Source: a bacterium
GTDB taxonomy: Bacteria; Myxococcota_A; Bradymonadia; UBA7976; UBA1532
Assembly: GCA_030427205.1 (NCBI GenBank)
Contig: JAUHXC010000032.1
Span: forward strand, 54,771 to 118,770
Length of the DNA: 64,000 nucleotides
Reading direction: 5' to 3'
The notes beneath the pieces are model-generated. The model was given only the letters and a program-made list of their open reading frames with translations. It was not told the origin of the DNA and made no database searches. Both the position numbers and the translations under genes were made by a program. Shown piece after piece: positions 25,661 to 34,722 of the stretch (positions are counted from its first letter, which is position 1; each line of letters begins with the position of its first letter).

Positions 25661-26217
25661 AGCGCGCCCCCCGCCGCGATCTTCGCCAGCGCCGCCCGCC
25701 GGGCCTCGGCGATGGTGCGCTCGGCGTCGAGCCGGGTCTCCTCGGCGCGGATGCGGGTGTAGTCGAGGCGCTCGAGGATCCGCGCCGAGCGCGCCGGCGC
25801 CTCGACGCGGCCGCCGGCCATGATCGGCGCCCCGACCGCCGCCGCCCAACGGCGAAGCAGCTCCGACTGCCGCAGGGGCGCGGCCCGCACGACGGCCACC
25901 GGCAAGCGCTCGGCCAGAGCGCCGGCGACAGGCACGAAGGCACCCGGACCCGCCCGCCGCGCGGCGGCCTGCATCGAGGGGATCTGGCGGGCGGTCTGCA
26001 CCAGCAGCGCGAGCAGCGCCCGCCCGTCGGGGCTCAGCCCGCCGAAAGGCAGCACCAGCTCCAGCGGCTCGGCGCAGATGCCCAGGTCGCGACAGAGGTC
26101 GGCGTACCACGCGAGCACTCGACGGTCGGGCGGCGGCGGGCGACCCACGACGCGGGCCAACGCGCTCAGGGCGCTGTCCAGATCCAGGGGCTCGGGCGGC
26201 GGGTGCGAGGCGGGCAT
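25657..26217 (-). CDS. Uncharacterised protein sharing a C-terminal domain with the next gene
   Basis: 186 residues from the ATG at 26217; earlier starts in the frame lie in unconserved sequence. Helical, with a variable first half and a C-terminal ~70-residue unit, LLRRWAAAVG through RLDYTRIRAEETRLDAE to a charged helix, that recurs in the following gene. First gene of the five-gene minus-strand cassette. No catalytic motif is visible. Two related proteins side by side often form a heterodimer; that is inference. Confidence 0.72.
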   Translation of the reverse strand: MPASHPPPEPLDLDSALSALARVVGRPPPPDRRVLAWYADLCRDLGICAEPLELVLPFGGLSPDGRALLALLVQTARQIPSMQAAARRAGPGAFVPVAGALAERLPVAVVRAAPLRQSELLRRWAAAVGAPIMAGGRVEAPARSARILERLDYTRIRAEETRLDAERTIAEARRAALAKIAAGGAL

Positions 26218-26498
26218 CGCGGCAGCATAGCCCGATCGGGCGATCAGATCGGGCGCAAATCCGAGGCGCAACGACCGCATATCCCGACCAGATGGGTCGG
26301 AAATGCATCCACCGGCGAACTGACGGCATTCCACGGACGGCCGTCAGCGCGCGCGCAGGGGCCGGAGCCGGACCGGAGACAGACCCGATCCGCATCAAAA
26401 ACACCATGAATTCAGGGCCATTGTGGAGTCGACATCCATCAGACTTGAAACGAGGGCCCGATCTCACTCAAATACGCACCGAATCGGTAGGAGTTAAC

Positions 26499-26876
26499 GT
26501 GCCCCACTTCGTCATCAGCGCCAATCGCACGGCCGACGGCGGCGTGGTCTACCTGGCGGGTGATCGCCGGTGGACCCCCGAGCTCTCCGCCGCGGCGGCT
26601 CATCCATCCAAAGCGGCGACCCGGGACGGGCTGAGCTGGGCCCGAACCCAGGAGGCCTTCGTCTGCGACCCGCACCCGATCAAGGTGAAGCTGGACGCGT
26701 CGGGGCCGATCCCGGTCGATACCAAGCAGCAGATCCGGGCCGCCGGGCCCGAGGCGACGCTGGCGGCGCTCGGTTTCCTCGGCGCGCAGAGCGACGCGCC
26801 GTTCATCCACCGGGCCGAGCTGCCCGCCGACGGCGCCGCGCCGCCGTCGATCACCGCGGTCGACGCGAGGGCCTGA
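26499..26876 (+). CDS. DUF2849 protein, sulfite-reductase partner
   Basis: 125 residues from the GTG at 26499, preceded by AGGAG. The start of the protein, VPHFVISANRTADGGVVYLA, and DRRWTPELSAA match DUF2849, a small family found directly in front of NADPH-independent sulfite/nitrite reductases in many Proteobacteria. Stop and the next start are separated by a single base, so translation is coupled. The biochemical role is not established; an electron-transfer or assembly function is assumed from gene order. Confidence 0.82.
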   Translation: MPHFVISANRTADGGVVYLAGDRRWTPELSAAAAHPSKAATRDGLSWARTQEAFVCDPHPIKVKLDASGPIPVDTKQQIRAAGPEATLAALGFLGAQSDAPFIHRAELPADGAAPPSITAVDARA

Positions 26877-26877
26877 T

Positions 26878-28533
26878 ATGTATCGCTACGACGCCCACGA
26901 TCAGCGCATCGTCGAGCAGCGCGCGGCGCAGTTCCGCCGCCAGGTGCAGCGCCGGCTGGCCGGCGAGATCACCGAGGACGAGTTCAAGCCGCTGCGGCTG
27001 CAGAACGGGCTCTACATGCAGCTGCACGCCTACATGCTGCGGGTGGCGGTGCCCTACGGCCTGCTCTCGGCGGCGCAGATGCGGCAGCTGGCCCACATCG
27101 CCCGCACCTGGGACAAGGGCTACGGCCACTTCACGACGCGGCAGAACATCCAGTACAACTGGCCCGATCTGGCCGACGTGCCGGCCATCCTCGACGCGCT
27201 GGCCGAGGTGCAGATGCACGCGATCCAGACCAGCGGCAACTGCGTGCGCAACGTGACCAGCGACCCGTTCGCCGGGGTCGCCGCCGACGAGATCGCCGAC
27301 CCGCGGCCCTACTGCGAGATCCTGCGCCAGTGGTCGACGTTTCACCCCGAGTTCGCTGCGCTGCCGCGCAAGTTCAAGATCGCGGTGACCGGCGCCGAGA
27401 CCGATCGGGCGGCGGTTGCGTGGCACGACATCGGGCTGCGCATCGTGCGCGCGCCGGACGGCGGGCGGGCGATCCAGGTCCTGGTGGGCGGCGGCATGGG
27501 CCGGACGCCGGTCGTCGGCAAGGTGATCCGCGAGTATCTGCCCGAGGCGCACCTGCTGACCTATACCGAGGCGATCCTGCGGGTCTACAACCGCCACGGC
27601 CGGCGGGACAACATGTACAAGGCGCGCATCAAGATCCTCGTCGACGCGATGGGCGCCGACGCCTTCGCCGCCGAGGTCGACGCCGAGTGGGCCGAGATCA
27701 AGGACTCGGGCCTGCTGCTCGACGGCGACGAGCTGGCGCGGGTCAAGGCCCACTTCGAGCCGCCGCGCTATACCCCGCTCGAAGACGACCCGAGCGCGCT
27801 CGAGGCCCCGCGGCTGATGGATCCCGAGTTCGCCCGCTGGCTCGACAACAACGTCTTCGCCCACCGCCAGCCCGGCTATCGCATCGTCGTCTTGTCGCTC
27901 AAGAACGGCGAGCTGCCCCCGGGGGACGCGACGCACACCCAAATGGACGCCGTCGCCGATCTGGCCGACGACTTCTCGATGGGGCGGGTGGTGGTGACCC
28001 ATCGCCAGAACCTCGTGCTGCCCGACGTCGAGCATTGGCGCCTGCACAGCCTGTGGCGCAAGCTGCGCACCCTGGGCTTCGCGACCCCCAACGTCGAGCG
28101 GGTCACCGATGTGATCTGCTGCCCGGGCCTCGACTATTGCAGCCTGGCCAACGCCCGCTCGATCCCGGTGGCGCAGGAGATCAGCCAGCGGCTGACCGCG
28201 TTCGATACCGAGCACGACCTCGGCGACCTGCACCTCAACATCTCGGGGTGCATCAACGCCTGCGGGCACCACCACGTGGGCCACATCGGCATCCTGGGCA
28301 TCAACAAGAGCGGCGAAGAGTACTATCAGGTGATGATCGGCGGCTCGAACGCCGACGACGCCTCGATGGGCACCGTGCTCGGGCGGGCCTTCCCCCGAGA
28401 CGGGATCGTCGACGCCGTCGAGACGGTGCTCAAGACCTATGTCGACCATCGGAACGAACACGAGCGGTTCCTGGACACCGCGCGCCGCATCGGCTTCGAC
28501 CCGTTCAAGGAGGCGCTCTATGGCAACCCATGA
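26878..28533 (+). CDS. cysI: Nitrite/sulfite reductase, sirohaem/4Fe-4S haemoprotein
   Basis: 551 residues with the two-fold ferredoxin-like/sirohaem architecture. Sirohaem-contact residues appear in the first half (GYGHFTTRQNIQYNWPDL, SGNCVRNVT). The 4Fe-4S and sirohaem ligand motifs CPGLDYC (CxxxxxC) and SGCINACGHHHVGHIG (CxxxC) lie near 420 and 460. Together with DUF2849 and DUF934 this indicates assimilatory sulfite reduction to sulfide. The cysH gene that often follows is not next to it. Confidence 0.92.
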   Translation: MYRYDAHDQRIVEQRAAQFRRQVQRRLAGEITEDEFKPLRLQNGLYMQLHAYMLRVAVPYGLLSAAQMRQLAHIARTWDKGYGHFTTRQNIQYNWPDLADVPAILDALAEVQMHAIQTSGNCVRNVTSDPFAGVAADEIADPRPYCEILRQWSTFHPEFAALPRKFKIAVTGAETDRAAVAWHDIGLRIVRAPDGGRAIQVLVGGGMGRTPVVGKVIREYLPEAHLLTYTEAILRVYNRHGRRDNMYKARIKILVDAMGADAFAAEVDAEWAEIKDSGLLLDGDELARVKAHFEPPRYTPLEDDPSALEAPRLMDPEFARWLDNNVFAHRQPGYRIVVLSLKNGELPPGDATHTQMDAVADLADDFSMGRVVVTHRQNLVLPDVEHWRLHSLWRKLRTLGFATPNVERVTDVICCPGLDYCSLANARSIPVAQEISQRLTAFDTEHDLGDLHLNISGCINACGHHHVGHIGILGINKSGEEYYQVMIGGSNADDASMGTVLGRAFPRDGIVDAVETVLKTYVDHRNEHERFLDTARRIGFDPFKEALYGNP

Positions 28534-29059
28534 ATCGGCCGCCCACGCACCCCTGAGGCGCCTCGTCGTGGCCCCGCGCGCCGGGCAGCCGCGGGTGGTC
28601 GACGACGCGCTGTGCCACATCGCCGACGACGAGCCGCTGCCGCTGCTCGGCCCGGTCACCGTGAGCTGGGATCGATGGCAGAGCGAGGAGAGCACGTTGC
28701 GGGCGCGGGCCAACGTCGGCGTGCGCCTGCCCAACGACGTCGAGCCGGCCGACGTCGCCGCGCGCATCGCGGGCGTCGACCGGCTGACCATCGACTTCCC
28801 GAGCTTCAAGGACGGGCGCGGCTACTCCCTCGCCCGACTGCTGCGCGAGCGCCATGGCTACGAGGGCGAGCTCAGGGCCGTCGGTGACGTCCTGCGCGAT
28901 CAGCTTCAGGCCATGCGGCGCTGCGGCTTCGACAGCTTCGAGCTCAAGGCGGGCAAGGACCCCGAAGACGCGCTCGAGGCCTTCGCCGAGTTCGACGTGC
29001 TCTACCAGCCGGCCGCGGACGAGGCGCTGCCCCTCTGGCGTCGGGTCCGTCGAACCTGA
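28520..29059 (+). CDS. DUF934 protein, sulfur-assimilation partner
   Basis: 179 residues. The ATG at 28520 has AAGGAGG six bases upstream and overlaps the end of cysI by 14 nt. The signatures DFPSFKDGRGYSLARLLRE and LRAVGDVLRDQLQAMRRCGF identify DUF934. The family is nearly always linked to sulfite reductase and presumably serves it; no mechanism is known. Confidence 0.88.
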   Translation: MATHESAAHAPLRRLVVAPRAGQPRVVDDALCHIADDEPLPLLGPVTVSWDRWQSEESTLRARANVGVRLPNDVEPADVAARIAGVDRLTIDFPSFKDGRGYSLARLLRERHGYEGELRAVGDVLRDQLQAMRRCGFDSFELKAGKDPEDALEAFAEFDVLYQPAADEALPLWRRVRRT

Positions 29060-29129
29060 TCCCGTCGCACTTGTGCCTGCCGACGGCACCGCAGAAGATC
29101 GCCGCAGACGTCTCCCTCGGAGGTCGACC

Positions 29130-29975
29130 GTGATCCCCTCATCGATCCACGTCCGCCGTTGCGCCGGCGCGCTCGGCGCCGAGGTCTCGGGCGTCGACCT
29201 GCGCGCGCCGACCCCGGCCCTCACCGCTGCGCTGCAGCGCCTGCTCGCCGAGCACCAGGTGCTCTTCTTCCGCGACCAGCCGCTCGAGCCCGCCGAGCAG
29301 GAGGCTTTCGGGCGTCAGTTCGGCAGCCTGCAGGTGCATCCGGCCTACCCGCACCCGCCCGGCTCGTCGGCCGTGGCGGTGCTCGAGCACACCGCGGAGA
29401 AGCCGTCGCTCATCGAAGAGTGGCACACCGACATGACCTACGGGCCAACGCCGCCGCTGGGCTCGATCCTGCAGGCGCATGTGGTGCCCGCGGTGGGGGG
29501 CGATACGCTCTTCGCCAGCATGTCGGCGGCGTACGACGGCCTCTCGGCGGGTATGCGACGCTATCTCGATCCGCTGCGCGCGATGCACAGCTTCGCCTAT
29601 GGCTTCCGCCACAGCCTCGCCGGGCCGAACGGCCATCGGCTGCAGCAGGCGGTGCGCGACAACCCGCCGACATCCCATCCGGTCGTCCGGGTGCATCCGC
29701 TGACCGGCCGCCGCGGCCTCTTCGTCAACCCGCTGTTCACCACCCACATCGTGGGCGTGCCCGAGCCGGAGAGCAAAGCGGTCCTCGAGTTCCTCTACGC
29801 CCACGCGGTGCGCCCCGAATACACGGTGCGCTTCGCGTGGACGCCGCGGGCCATCGCCTTCTGGGACAATCGCTCGACCCAGCACCGCCCGGTCAACGAC
29901 CACGGCCCGCAGCACCGCGTGCTGCACCGGGTGACCGTCGACGGCGATCGACCGGTGGGCCCGACCGAGGTCTGA
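29130..29975 (+). CDS. TauD/TfdA-family Fe(II)/2-oxoglutarate dioxygenase
   Basis: 281 residues from the GTG at 29130 with GGAGG upstream. The N terminus GALGAEVSGVDLRAP and the ligand motif EEWHTDMTYGPTPP (HxD), plus the distal His in NRSTQHRPVNDHG and the 2-oxoglutarate Arg in HRVLHRVTV, are typical of taurine dioxygenase relatives. Behind sulfite reductase it may release sulfite from a sulfonate, feeding CysI. Other members act on phenoxyacids, sulfates or amino acids, so the substrate is open. It is tail-to-tail with the OmpA gene with no spare base. Confidence 0.88.
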   Translation: MIPSSIHVRRCAGALGAEVSGVDLRAPTPALTAALQRLLAEHQVLFFRDQPLEPAEQEAFGRQFGSLQVHPAYPHPPGSSAVAVLEHTAEKPSLIEEWHTDMTYGPTPPLGSILQAHVVPAVGGDTLFASMSAAYDGLSAGMRRYLDPLRAMHSFAYGFRHSLAGPNGHRLQQAVRDNPPTSHPVVRVHPLTGRRGLFVNPLFTTHIVGVPEPESKAVLEFLYAHAVRPEYTVRFAWTPRAIAFWDNRSTQHRPVNDHGPQHRVLHRVTVDGDRPVGPTEV

Positions 29976-30560
29976 CTACAGCTTCACCGCGATGTCGACC
30001 CGCCGCTCGACGGGCCAGTGATCCGGTCGGGCCGTCGCCGCGCGCTCGCCGCGGGACTCGATCGCGATGCGCGCGCGGGCGACGCCTTCGGCCACGAGCA
30101 GCTCACCGACCTGCTTCGCGCGCCGCTGGGCGAGGCGCCGGTTGTAGTCGCCATCGCCCCACGGGTCGGCGTGCCCGATGAGGACGATCTCGGCCCGCTG
30201 CAGCGGCCCTTCCGCCAGGCACTCGCCCAGACGGCTTATGCTGCGGCTGGCTTCGGCGGTGGGCTTCGCCGAGTCGAAGCGGAACATCGGGGTCGGAAAG
30301 CCGACCGGGCCGCACCGATCGTGCACCTCGGGGTCGATGTTGAGCTGCACCAGGGTCAACGCGGCCTCGTCGGGCGGCGTGATGGCCTGCCGCTCCGGCT
30401 CGTCGGGGGTCTGCGGGGGCGGCGGCTGCATCTCGTGCAGGCTCGCCTGGGGCAGCGCCTGCTCGGTCTGCTGAGACGTCGCGCCGGTGCAGCCGGTCAG
30501 GGTCAAGGCGGCGCAGATCAGGCCGAAGGCGGTCGGTCGGAGGGCTCGCGGACAGTGCAT
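29976..30560 (-). CDS. OmpA-family lipoprotein
   Basis: 194 residues. Signal peptide with lipobox ALTLTGC at about residue 24, a Pro/Gln-rich linker (about 30-70), and a C-terminal OmpA peptidoglycan-binding domain with FRFDSAKPTAEASRSISRLG, VLIGHADPWGDGDYNRRLAQ and RRAKQVGELLVAEGV. The domain binds diaminopimelate-type peptidoglycan. Probably tethers the outer membrane to the cell wall. Confidence 0.87.
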   Translation of the reverse strand: MHCPRALRPTAFGLICAALTLTGCTGATSQQTEQALPQASLHEMQPPPPQTPDEPERQAITPPDEAALTLVQLNIDPEVHDRCGPVGFPTPMFRFDSAKPTAEASRSISRLGECLAEGPLQRAEIVLIGHADPWGDGDYNRRLAQRRAKQVGELLVAEGVARARIAIESRGERAATARPDHWPVERRVDIAVKL

Positions 30561-30617
30561 GGGTCTCTCCTGCTGATGGGGGTGGGGCGATGGGGGTGGG
30601 GCGCGTGAGGGGGCGAC

Positions 30618-31706
30618 TCAGTAGCGGAAGACCGCCTCGAAGGCGCGCTGCCCGGGCAACGCGGGGGCCTCGACCTCGAAGATCAGGCCGCCGTTGCTCC
30701 AGGTCTCCTGGGCGAGCTCCTCGAAGCCGGCGTCCACCGGCGCGTCCTCGCTGAAGTACAGCGCCTCGACTCTGCCGCTGCGCGCGGCCTTCAGGGCGGT
30801 CGACAGGTCGTGGGTGGCGCGCTCGGCGCTCTCCAGGCCGTCGAAGCGCCCCAGGTGGGTCATCACCCGCGCCCGCAGGACGGGCTCGACGATCGTCCAG
30901 GCCTCGGCGTGCAGCGCGTCGACGTCCGCATCACCCGGGGCGCCGCCGATCCACGCCTCGCACAGCGTCGGCCAGTCGGCCACCGCTCGAAACCGCCCGA
31001 TCGAGCGCTCCGTGCCGGCGAGCACGACGGGCGCGTTCGGCTCCAGCGCCGGGCGCAGCGTGCGGGCGACCCAGGCGGTGTACTTGCGCAGCTCGCCGTC
31101 CTCTTTGTCGGCGCCGGCGCCCTGACCATGGAAGACCGCGGTCTGCCCCGGCCCGTTGCCGCTGTGGTGCTGCACATGCGGTCCGATCCGCTGCGCGCCG
31201 ACCACGTCGATGAGCCCTGTCGGGGTATCGTCGGGCAGCTCGACCGCCCGCAAGCCGTGCCGATCGCCGGCGAACAGCCGCACGTCGTCGCGCCCGAAGG
31301 CCAGGACGTGGTAGCGGCCATCGAAGTGCACCAACGGCAGCAGCGGTCGAACGGCGAAGCGCTCGCCCACCGTCACCGCCTCGGGCACGGTCTCGGGCAG
31401 CGGGAAGACATGCGTCGAGCGCGCGTCGCGGAAGATCGCCAGCCCGTGCTGCTGGTGCTGCCAGAAGTCATTGTCGTCGACCAGCTTCTCGAGGGGCTCG
31501 AGGGCGGTCGCCCGCGCCTCCGGAGAGACGCCCTGCGCGTCGAGGGCCGCCGCGGCGTCGCGCACCAGGTTGCCGAAGCGGATCGCGTTCTGGCGCACCT
31601 CGCGGCCGGCTCGGATTGTCGGCAGGTAGATGCTGATGGCGGGCGGATGGGCCGCCGAGATGAGGGCGTCGATGTCTTCGGCGCGCACGGGCTTGTCGGG
31701 CGTCAT
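30618..31706 (-). CDS. baeRF-type release-factor-fold protein
   Basis: 362 residues from the ATG at 31706 with GGAGA upstream; the long in-frame extension beyond is antisense-like. The N terminus PPAISIYLPTIRAGREVRQN and NAIRFGNLVRDAAAALD, and the C-terminal SGRVEALYFSEDAPVDAGF, are typical of bacterial archaeo-eukaryotic release-factor (baeRF) proteins. These are thought to act on stalled or hibernating ribosomes. The absence of a GGQ motif agrees with the family. It is divergent from a small protein of stress-protein type. Confidence 0.8.
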   Translation of the reverse strand: MTPDKPVRAEDIDALISAAHPPAISIYLPTIRAGREVRQNAIRFGNLVRDAAAALDAQGVSPEARATALEPLEKLVDDNDFWQHQQHGLAIFRDARSTHVFPLPETVPEAVTVGERFAVRPLLPLVHFDGRYHVLAFGRDDVRLFAGDRHGLRAVELPDDTPTGLIDVVGAQRIGPHVQHHSGNGPGQTAVFHGQGAGADKEDGELRKYTAWVARTLRPALEPNAPVVLAGTERSIGRFRAVADWPTLCEAWIGGAPGDADVDALHAEAWTIVEPVLRARVMTHLGRFDGLESAERATHDLSTALKAARSGRVEALYFSEDAPVDAGFEELAQETWSNGGLIFEVEAPALPGQRAFEAVFRY

Positions 31707-32162
31707 GGTGTCTCCACGGTGGTTGGAGGCGGGCGCTGGATGGCAGCGCCTGCCGGATTCGATCCCTTTGAGTAGCAGGGACCATGCCGGACGGCCCTCT
31801 CCGTCCGTTTGCGCGCTGGATCCAGCGTTCTCGCGGCTTTGCAGCGATGCCGGCGCACGCTCGGCATGCCATCCGGCAGAGCCACCGCGGGGCAATCCGC
31901 CCCGAATCGAACGCATGCGTGGCAGCTCACCCCGAGCCATCGCGCAGGACGATCGCGCAGGATGACTGTGTCCGTCCGTTGCGTCGACGCCGATCCCGTC
32001 AGACACGGCAGGCCCGTGCGGGTCACGGTCACTCTGAAGCCCGCGAGCGCTCGTATGGCATGCCAACTGCAATACACGGCTCGATAACTGCAACTGCGAG
32101 TCGATCACTGTCATGTCTTCGATGACACACACGACGGCGCGCCCCCGACCGGAAGGCCATCC
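31707..32162. promoter_or_regulatory. 456-bp divergent intergenic region with repeated AACTGCAA sites
   Basis: No gene was seen. AACTGCAA occurs at 32065-32072 and again at 32086-32093, 21 bp apart (two helical turns). A perfect palindrome CGAGCGCTCG lies just upstream (32044-32053) and TGTCAT...ATGACA (32109-32127, 7-base spacer) just downstream. These are candidates for a shared operator between the baeRF gene and the small plus-strand gene at 32163. Confidence 0.45.
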
Positions 32163-32651
32163 ATGACTGCCACCATCACTGCGACGTTCAGCAACACCGC
32201 TCAATCCCGCGCCGCGCTCGAAGCGCTGGAGGACGCGGGCTTCCGCGATGGCGCGGGGGTCTGGAGCACCGCTCGCCCGGAGCCGACCGTACAGGTCAAC
32301 GGCTCGCTCGCCGCCGTCGAGCAGGCGCTCGGCATCCTGCAGGATCACCGCCCCATGACGCTCGTTCAGGGCTGCCGATCCCTGCCGCTGCGGGGCTACG
32401 ACGTCGACTCGTCGGCCCATACCCAGCAGCCCAAGACCGCCGCCGAGCAGTGGCGGGCCCGGCGCGCGGAGGCGGCGAGCTCGCCCGAGAACTGGGCCGC
32501 CGCCCGCCGCGACGTGCGCTTCGGCGGATCGCGTCCCGGCCGGGATGGCTTCGGCGGCGCCATCGGCACGTCCCGCGGCAGCAGCATGCGCGATCGCTAT
32601 GTGTCGGTGCGCAACGACCAGGGCCCGCGCACGCTGACCGGCCACGATTGA
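32163..32651 (+). CDS. Small stress-protein-like hypothetical
   Basis: 162 residues. The N-terminal 65 residues form a ferredoxin-like pattern (TATFSNTAQSRAALEALEDAGF ends in the Ala-rich helix typical of small general-stress domains), followed by a basic, disordered Gly/Ser/Arg tail. No defined family. It faces the baeRF gene across a shared regulatory region, and baeRF proteins are often linked to stress genes. Function unknown. Confidence 0.6.
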   Translation: MTATITATFSNTAQSRAALEALEDAGFRDGAGVWSTARPEPTVQVNGSLAAVEQALGILQDHRPMTLVQGCRSLPLRGYDVDSSAHTQQPKTAAEQWRARRAEAASSPENWAAARRDVRFGGSRPGRDGFGGAIGTSRGSSMRDRYVSVRNDQGPRTLTGHD

Positions 32652-32747
32652 TCCGGCCGGCGTCCGCCGCGCGCTTCGGCCGAGCTGCCCGTCTCCCCGC
32701 GCCGCCACCCGCTTTCCCCCGCCGCCGCGAAGTGTCATCCTCGGGCC

Positions 32748-33533
32748 ATGGCTCGACTCCTGGTGCACGGGGTGCCCGATACGCCGCAGATGTGGCGTCC
32801 GCTGCTCGACGCGCTCGCCCGGCTCAGTGACCCCGCTGCGCCGGCCGCGGAGATATACACGCCGGCCATGCCCGGCTTCGTCGAGCCCGCGCCCGCCGAC
32901 TTCCCCGCCACGATGCACGCCTATGCCGACTGGCTGTGCGACGTCGTCGATCGCCACTACGCCGAGTCGGGCCCGGTCGACCTCGTCGGGCACGACTGGG
33001 GCGCCCTGCTCGCGCTGCGGGTGACCCATGTCCGCCGCGACCGCCTGCGCAGCTGGGCCTTGATCAACGGCGCGTTCGACCCGCTCTATCGGGGCCACGC
33101 CATCGCCCGCATCTGGGCCACGCGCGGCCTGGGCGAGCTGTCGACGATGATCCTCGGGGCGCGCACGACCCGATTGATCATGCGCCTGTGCGATGTGCCG
33201 CCCGACCTGGCGCGGGTCGAGGCCGCCGCCGTGTCACCTTCGATGAAGCGGTGCATCATCCAGCTGTATCGCTCGGCAGGCGGGCTGCGCGACTTCGGCG
33301 GCTGGTACGACGGCCTCGACGCCCTGCCCCGACACGGGCTCGTGGTCTGGAGCGACCGCGACCCCTTCCTGCCGGTCGATCTGGCCGAGCGCGTGGCCGC
33401 CCGGGCCGGGGTGCCGCTGCACGTCGAGCGGCCGGCGAGCCATTGGCTGCCGTTGACCCACCCGGACATGCTGGCCGCGCGCCTCGACCGACATTGGAAG
33501 ACCGCGCCGGATCCGCACGCCCCCGGCCGCTGA
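32748..33533 (+). CDS. Alpha/beta hydrolase, epoxide-hydrolase/dehalogenase type
   Basis: 261 residues. The motif VDLVGHDWGALLALRV places Asp at the nucleophile position, as in epoxide hydrolases and haloalkane dehalogenases. HGVPDTPQMW provides the oxyanion segment and SHWLPLTHPD the catalytic His near the end. The cap domain (about 105-185) is helical. Substrate unknown. It starts an apparent run of plus-strand genes; the next gene begins 21 bases after its stop. Confidence 0.82.
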   Translation: MARLLVHGVPDTPQMWRPLLDALARLSDPAAPAAEIYTPAMPGFVEPAPADFPATMHAYADWLCDVVDRHYAESGPVDLVGHDWGALLALRVTHVRRDRLRSWALINGAFDPLYRGHAIARIWATRGLGELSTMILGARTTRLIMRLCDVPPDLARVEAAAVSPSMKRCIIQLYRSAGGLRDFGGWYDGLDALPRHGLVVWSDRDPFLPVDLAERVAARAGVPLHVERPASHWLPLTHPDMLAARLDRHWKTAPDPHAPGR

Positions 33534-33554
33534 CCACGCAGGAGCCACCGCCCC

Positions 33555-34670
33555 ATGGACACCGTCACCCAGGCCGCCCTGGGCGCCACCGTCGGTCAAG
33601 GCTTCTTCGCCCGCAAGCTGGGGCGCAAGGCCAACTGGTGGGGCGCGCTGGGCGGGCTCACGCCGGACTTCGACGTCTTCCTGGGCGTCTTCGTCGGCCA
33701 ATGGGGCGAGCTGGTCTGGCATCGCGGGCCGACCCACGCGCTGTGGTTCGGGCCGGTGGTCGGGCCGCTGCTGGGCTGGCTGACGTGGCGCTACTACCGC
33801 CGCAAAGCCCGCCGCAGAGCCCACCCCGATCGGCAGGCGCCACCGGAGATCGGGGTCGGGCCCCAGAGCGCGGCGCATCAGCCACCCGATCCTGCGGCCG
33901 ACGGCGCGCTGCCGGCGTGGATGGGGCTGTGGACGCTGGCGCTGCTCACCCATCCGCTGCTCGATACGTTCACCACGTACGGCACCCAGCTGCTGGCGCC
34001 GTTCGCCGATACGCGCTTCTCGGTGAACGGGGTCTCGATCATCGATCCGTTCTATACCTTCGTCCTGGCCGCCGCGCTGCTCGTCGGCTGGGCCAGCCGC
34101 CGCCGCCCGGGTCGCGCGCTGTGGGCCGGCCGCATCGCCCTGCTGGTGACGACGGCCTACCTGGGTTACGGCTACCTGCAGAACGAGCGGGCGCGGACGC
34201 TGGCGATCGAGCAGGTGGCCGACCGCCAGGCCACCCTCGAACGCATGGACGCCTACCCGACGTTCTTCCAGCCGTGGGGCCGGCGGGTCGTCGCGTGGTA
34301 CCCCGACGCCGTCGAAGTGGGCACCATCTCGACTCTGGATCCGCGGACGATCGAATGGACCCGTATCCCGCGCACCGGCGGACCGGCGGTCGACGCGGTG
34401 CTCGCGCACGAGAACGGCCGGCTCTTCCGCTGGTTCGCCAACGACCGGCTGGTGGCGTTCACCGCGCCCGCCGAGGGCGGCCCCCGGGTCGATCTGGAGG
34501 ACTTCCGCCTGGCGTATCCCGACCGGCCGGGGCATGCGCTGTGGGGCATCCGGGCCGTGGTCGACGACTCGGGGCAGATCATCGAGGGCCCGACCCGATT
34601 CCGCCATCCGCGCCCGGAGAACCTCGAAGCCGGGCTCGAGGCGGTGTGGGACGGCGCCTTCCCCCCGTGA
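33555..34670 (+). CDS. YdjM/DUF457-type membrane metal-dependent hydrolase
   Basis: 371 residues. The start MDTVTQAALGATVGQGF and the motifs GGLTPDFDVFLG and WHRGPTHALWF (conserved His/Asp in or near membrane helices) are typical of the DUF457 (YdjM/YbcI) family. Four to five transmembrane helices lie between about 70 and 225, followed by a soluble C-terminal domain. A ribosome site GCAGGAG is present. The family includes LexA-regulated YdjM; the reaction is not known. Confidence 0.85.
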   Translation: MDTVTQAALGATVGQGFFARKLGRKANWWGALGGLTPDFDVFLGVFVGQWGELVWHRGPTHALWFGPVVGPLLGWLTWRYYRRKARRRAHPDRQAPPEIGVGPQSAAHQPPDPAADGALPAWMGLWTLALLTHPLLDTFTTYGTQLLAPFADTRFSVNGVSIIDPFYTFVLAAALLVGWASRRRPGRALWAGRIALLVTTAYLGYGYLQNERARTLAIEQVADRQATLERMDAYPTFFQPWGRRVVAWYPDAVEVGTISTLDPRTIEWTRIPRTGGPAVDAVLAHENGRLFRWFANDRLVAFTAPAEGGPRVDLEDFRLAYPDRPGHALWGIRAVVDDSGQIIEGPTRFRHPRPENLEAGLEAVWDGAFPP

Positions 34671-34722
34671 TCGGGATGTGATAGTCCGCCGGCTCGCAGT
34701 CGACAACCCGGAGCCGCGCCCG

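Noticed and set aside
31707..33098. Long N-terminal extension of the baeRF protein
   Set aside because: It would run antisense through two plus-strand genes; the ATG at 31706 has a ribosome site and begins the conserved domain.
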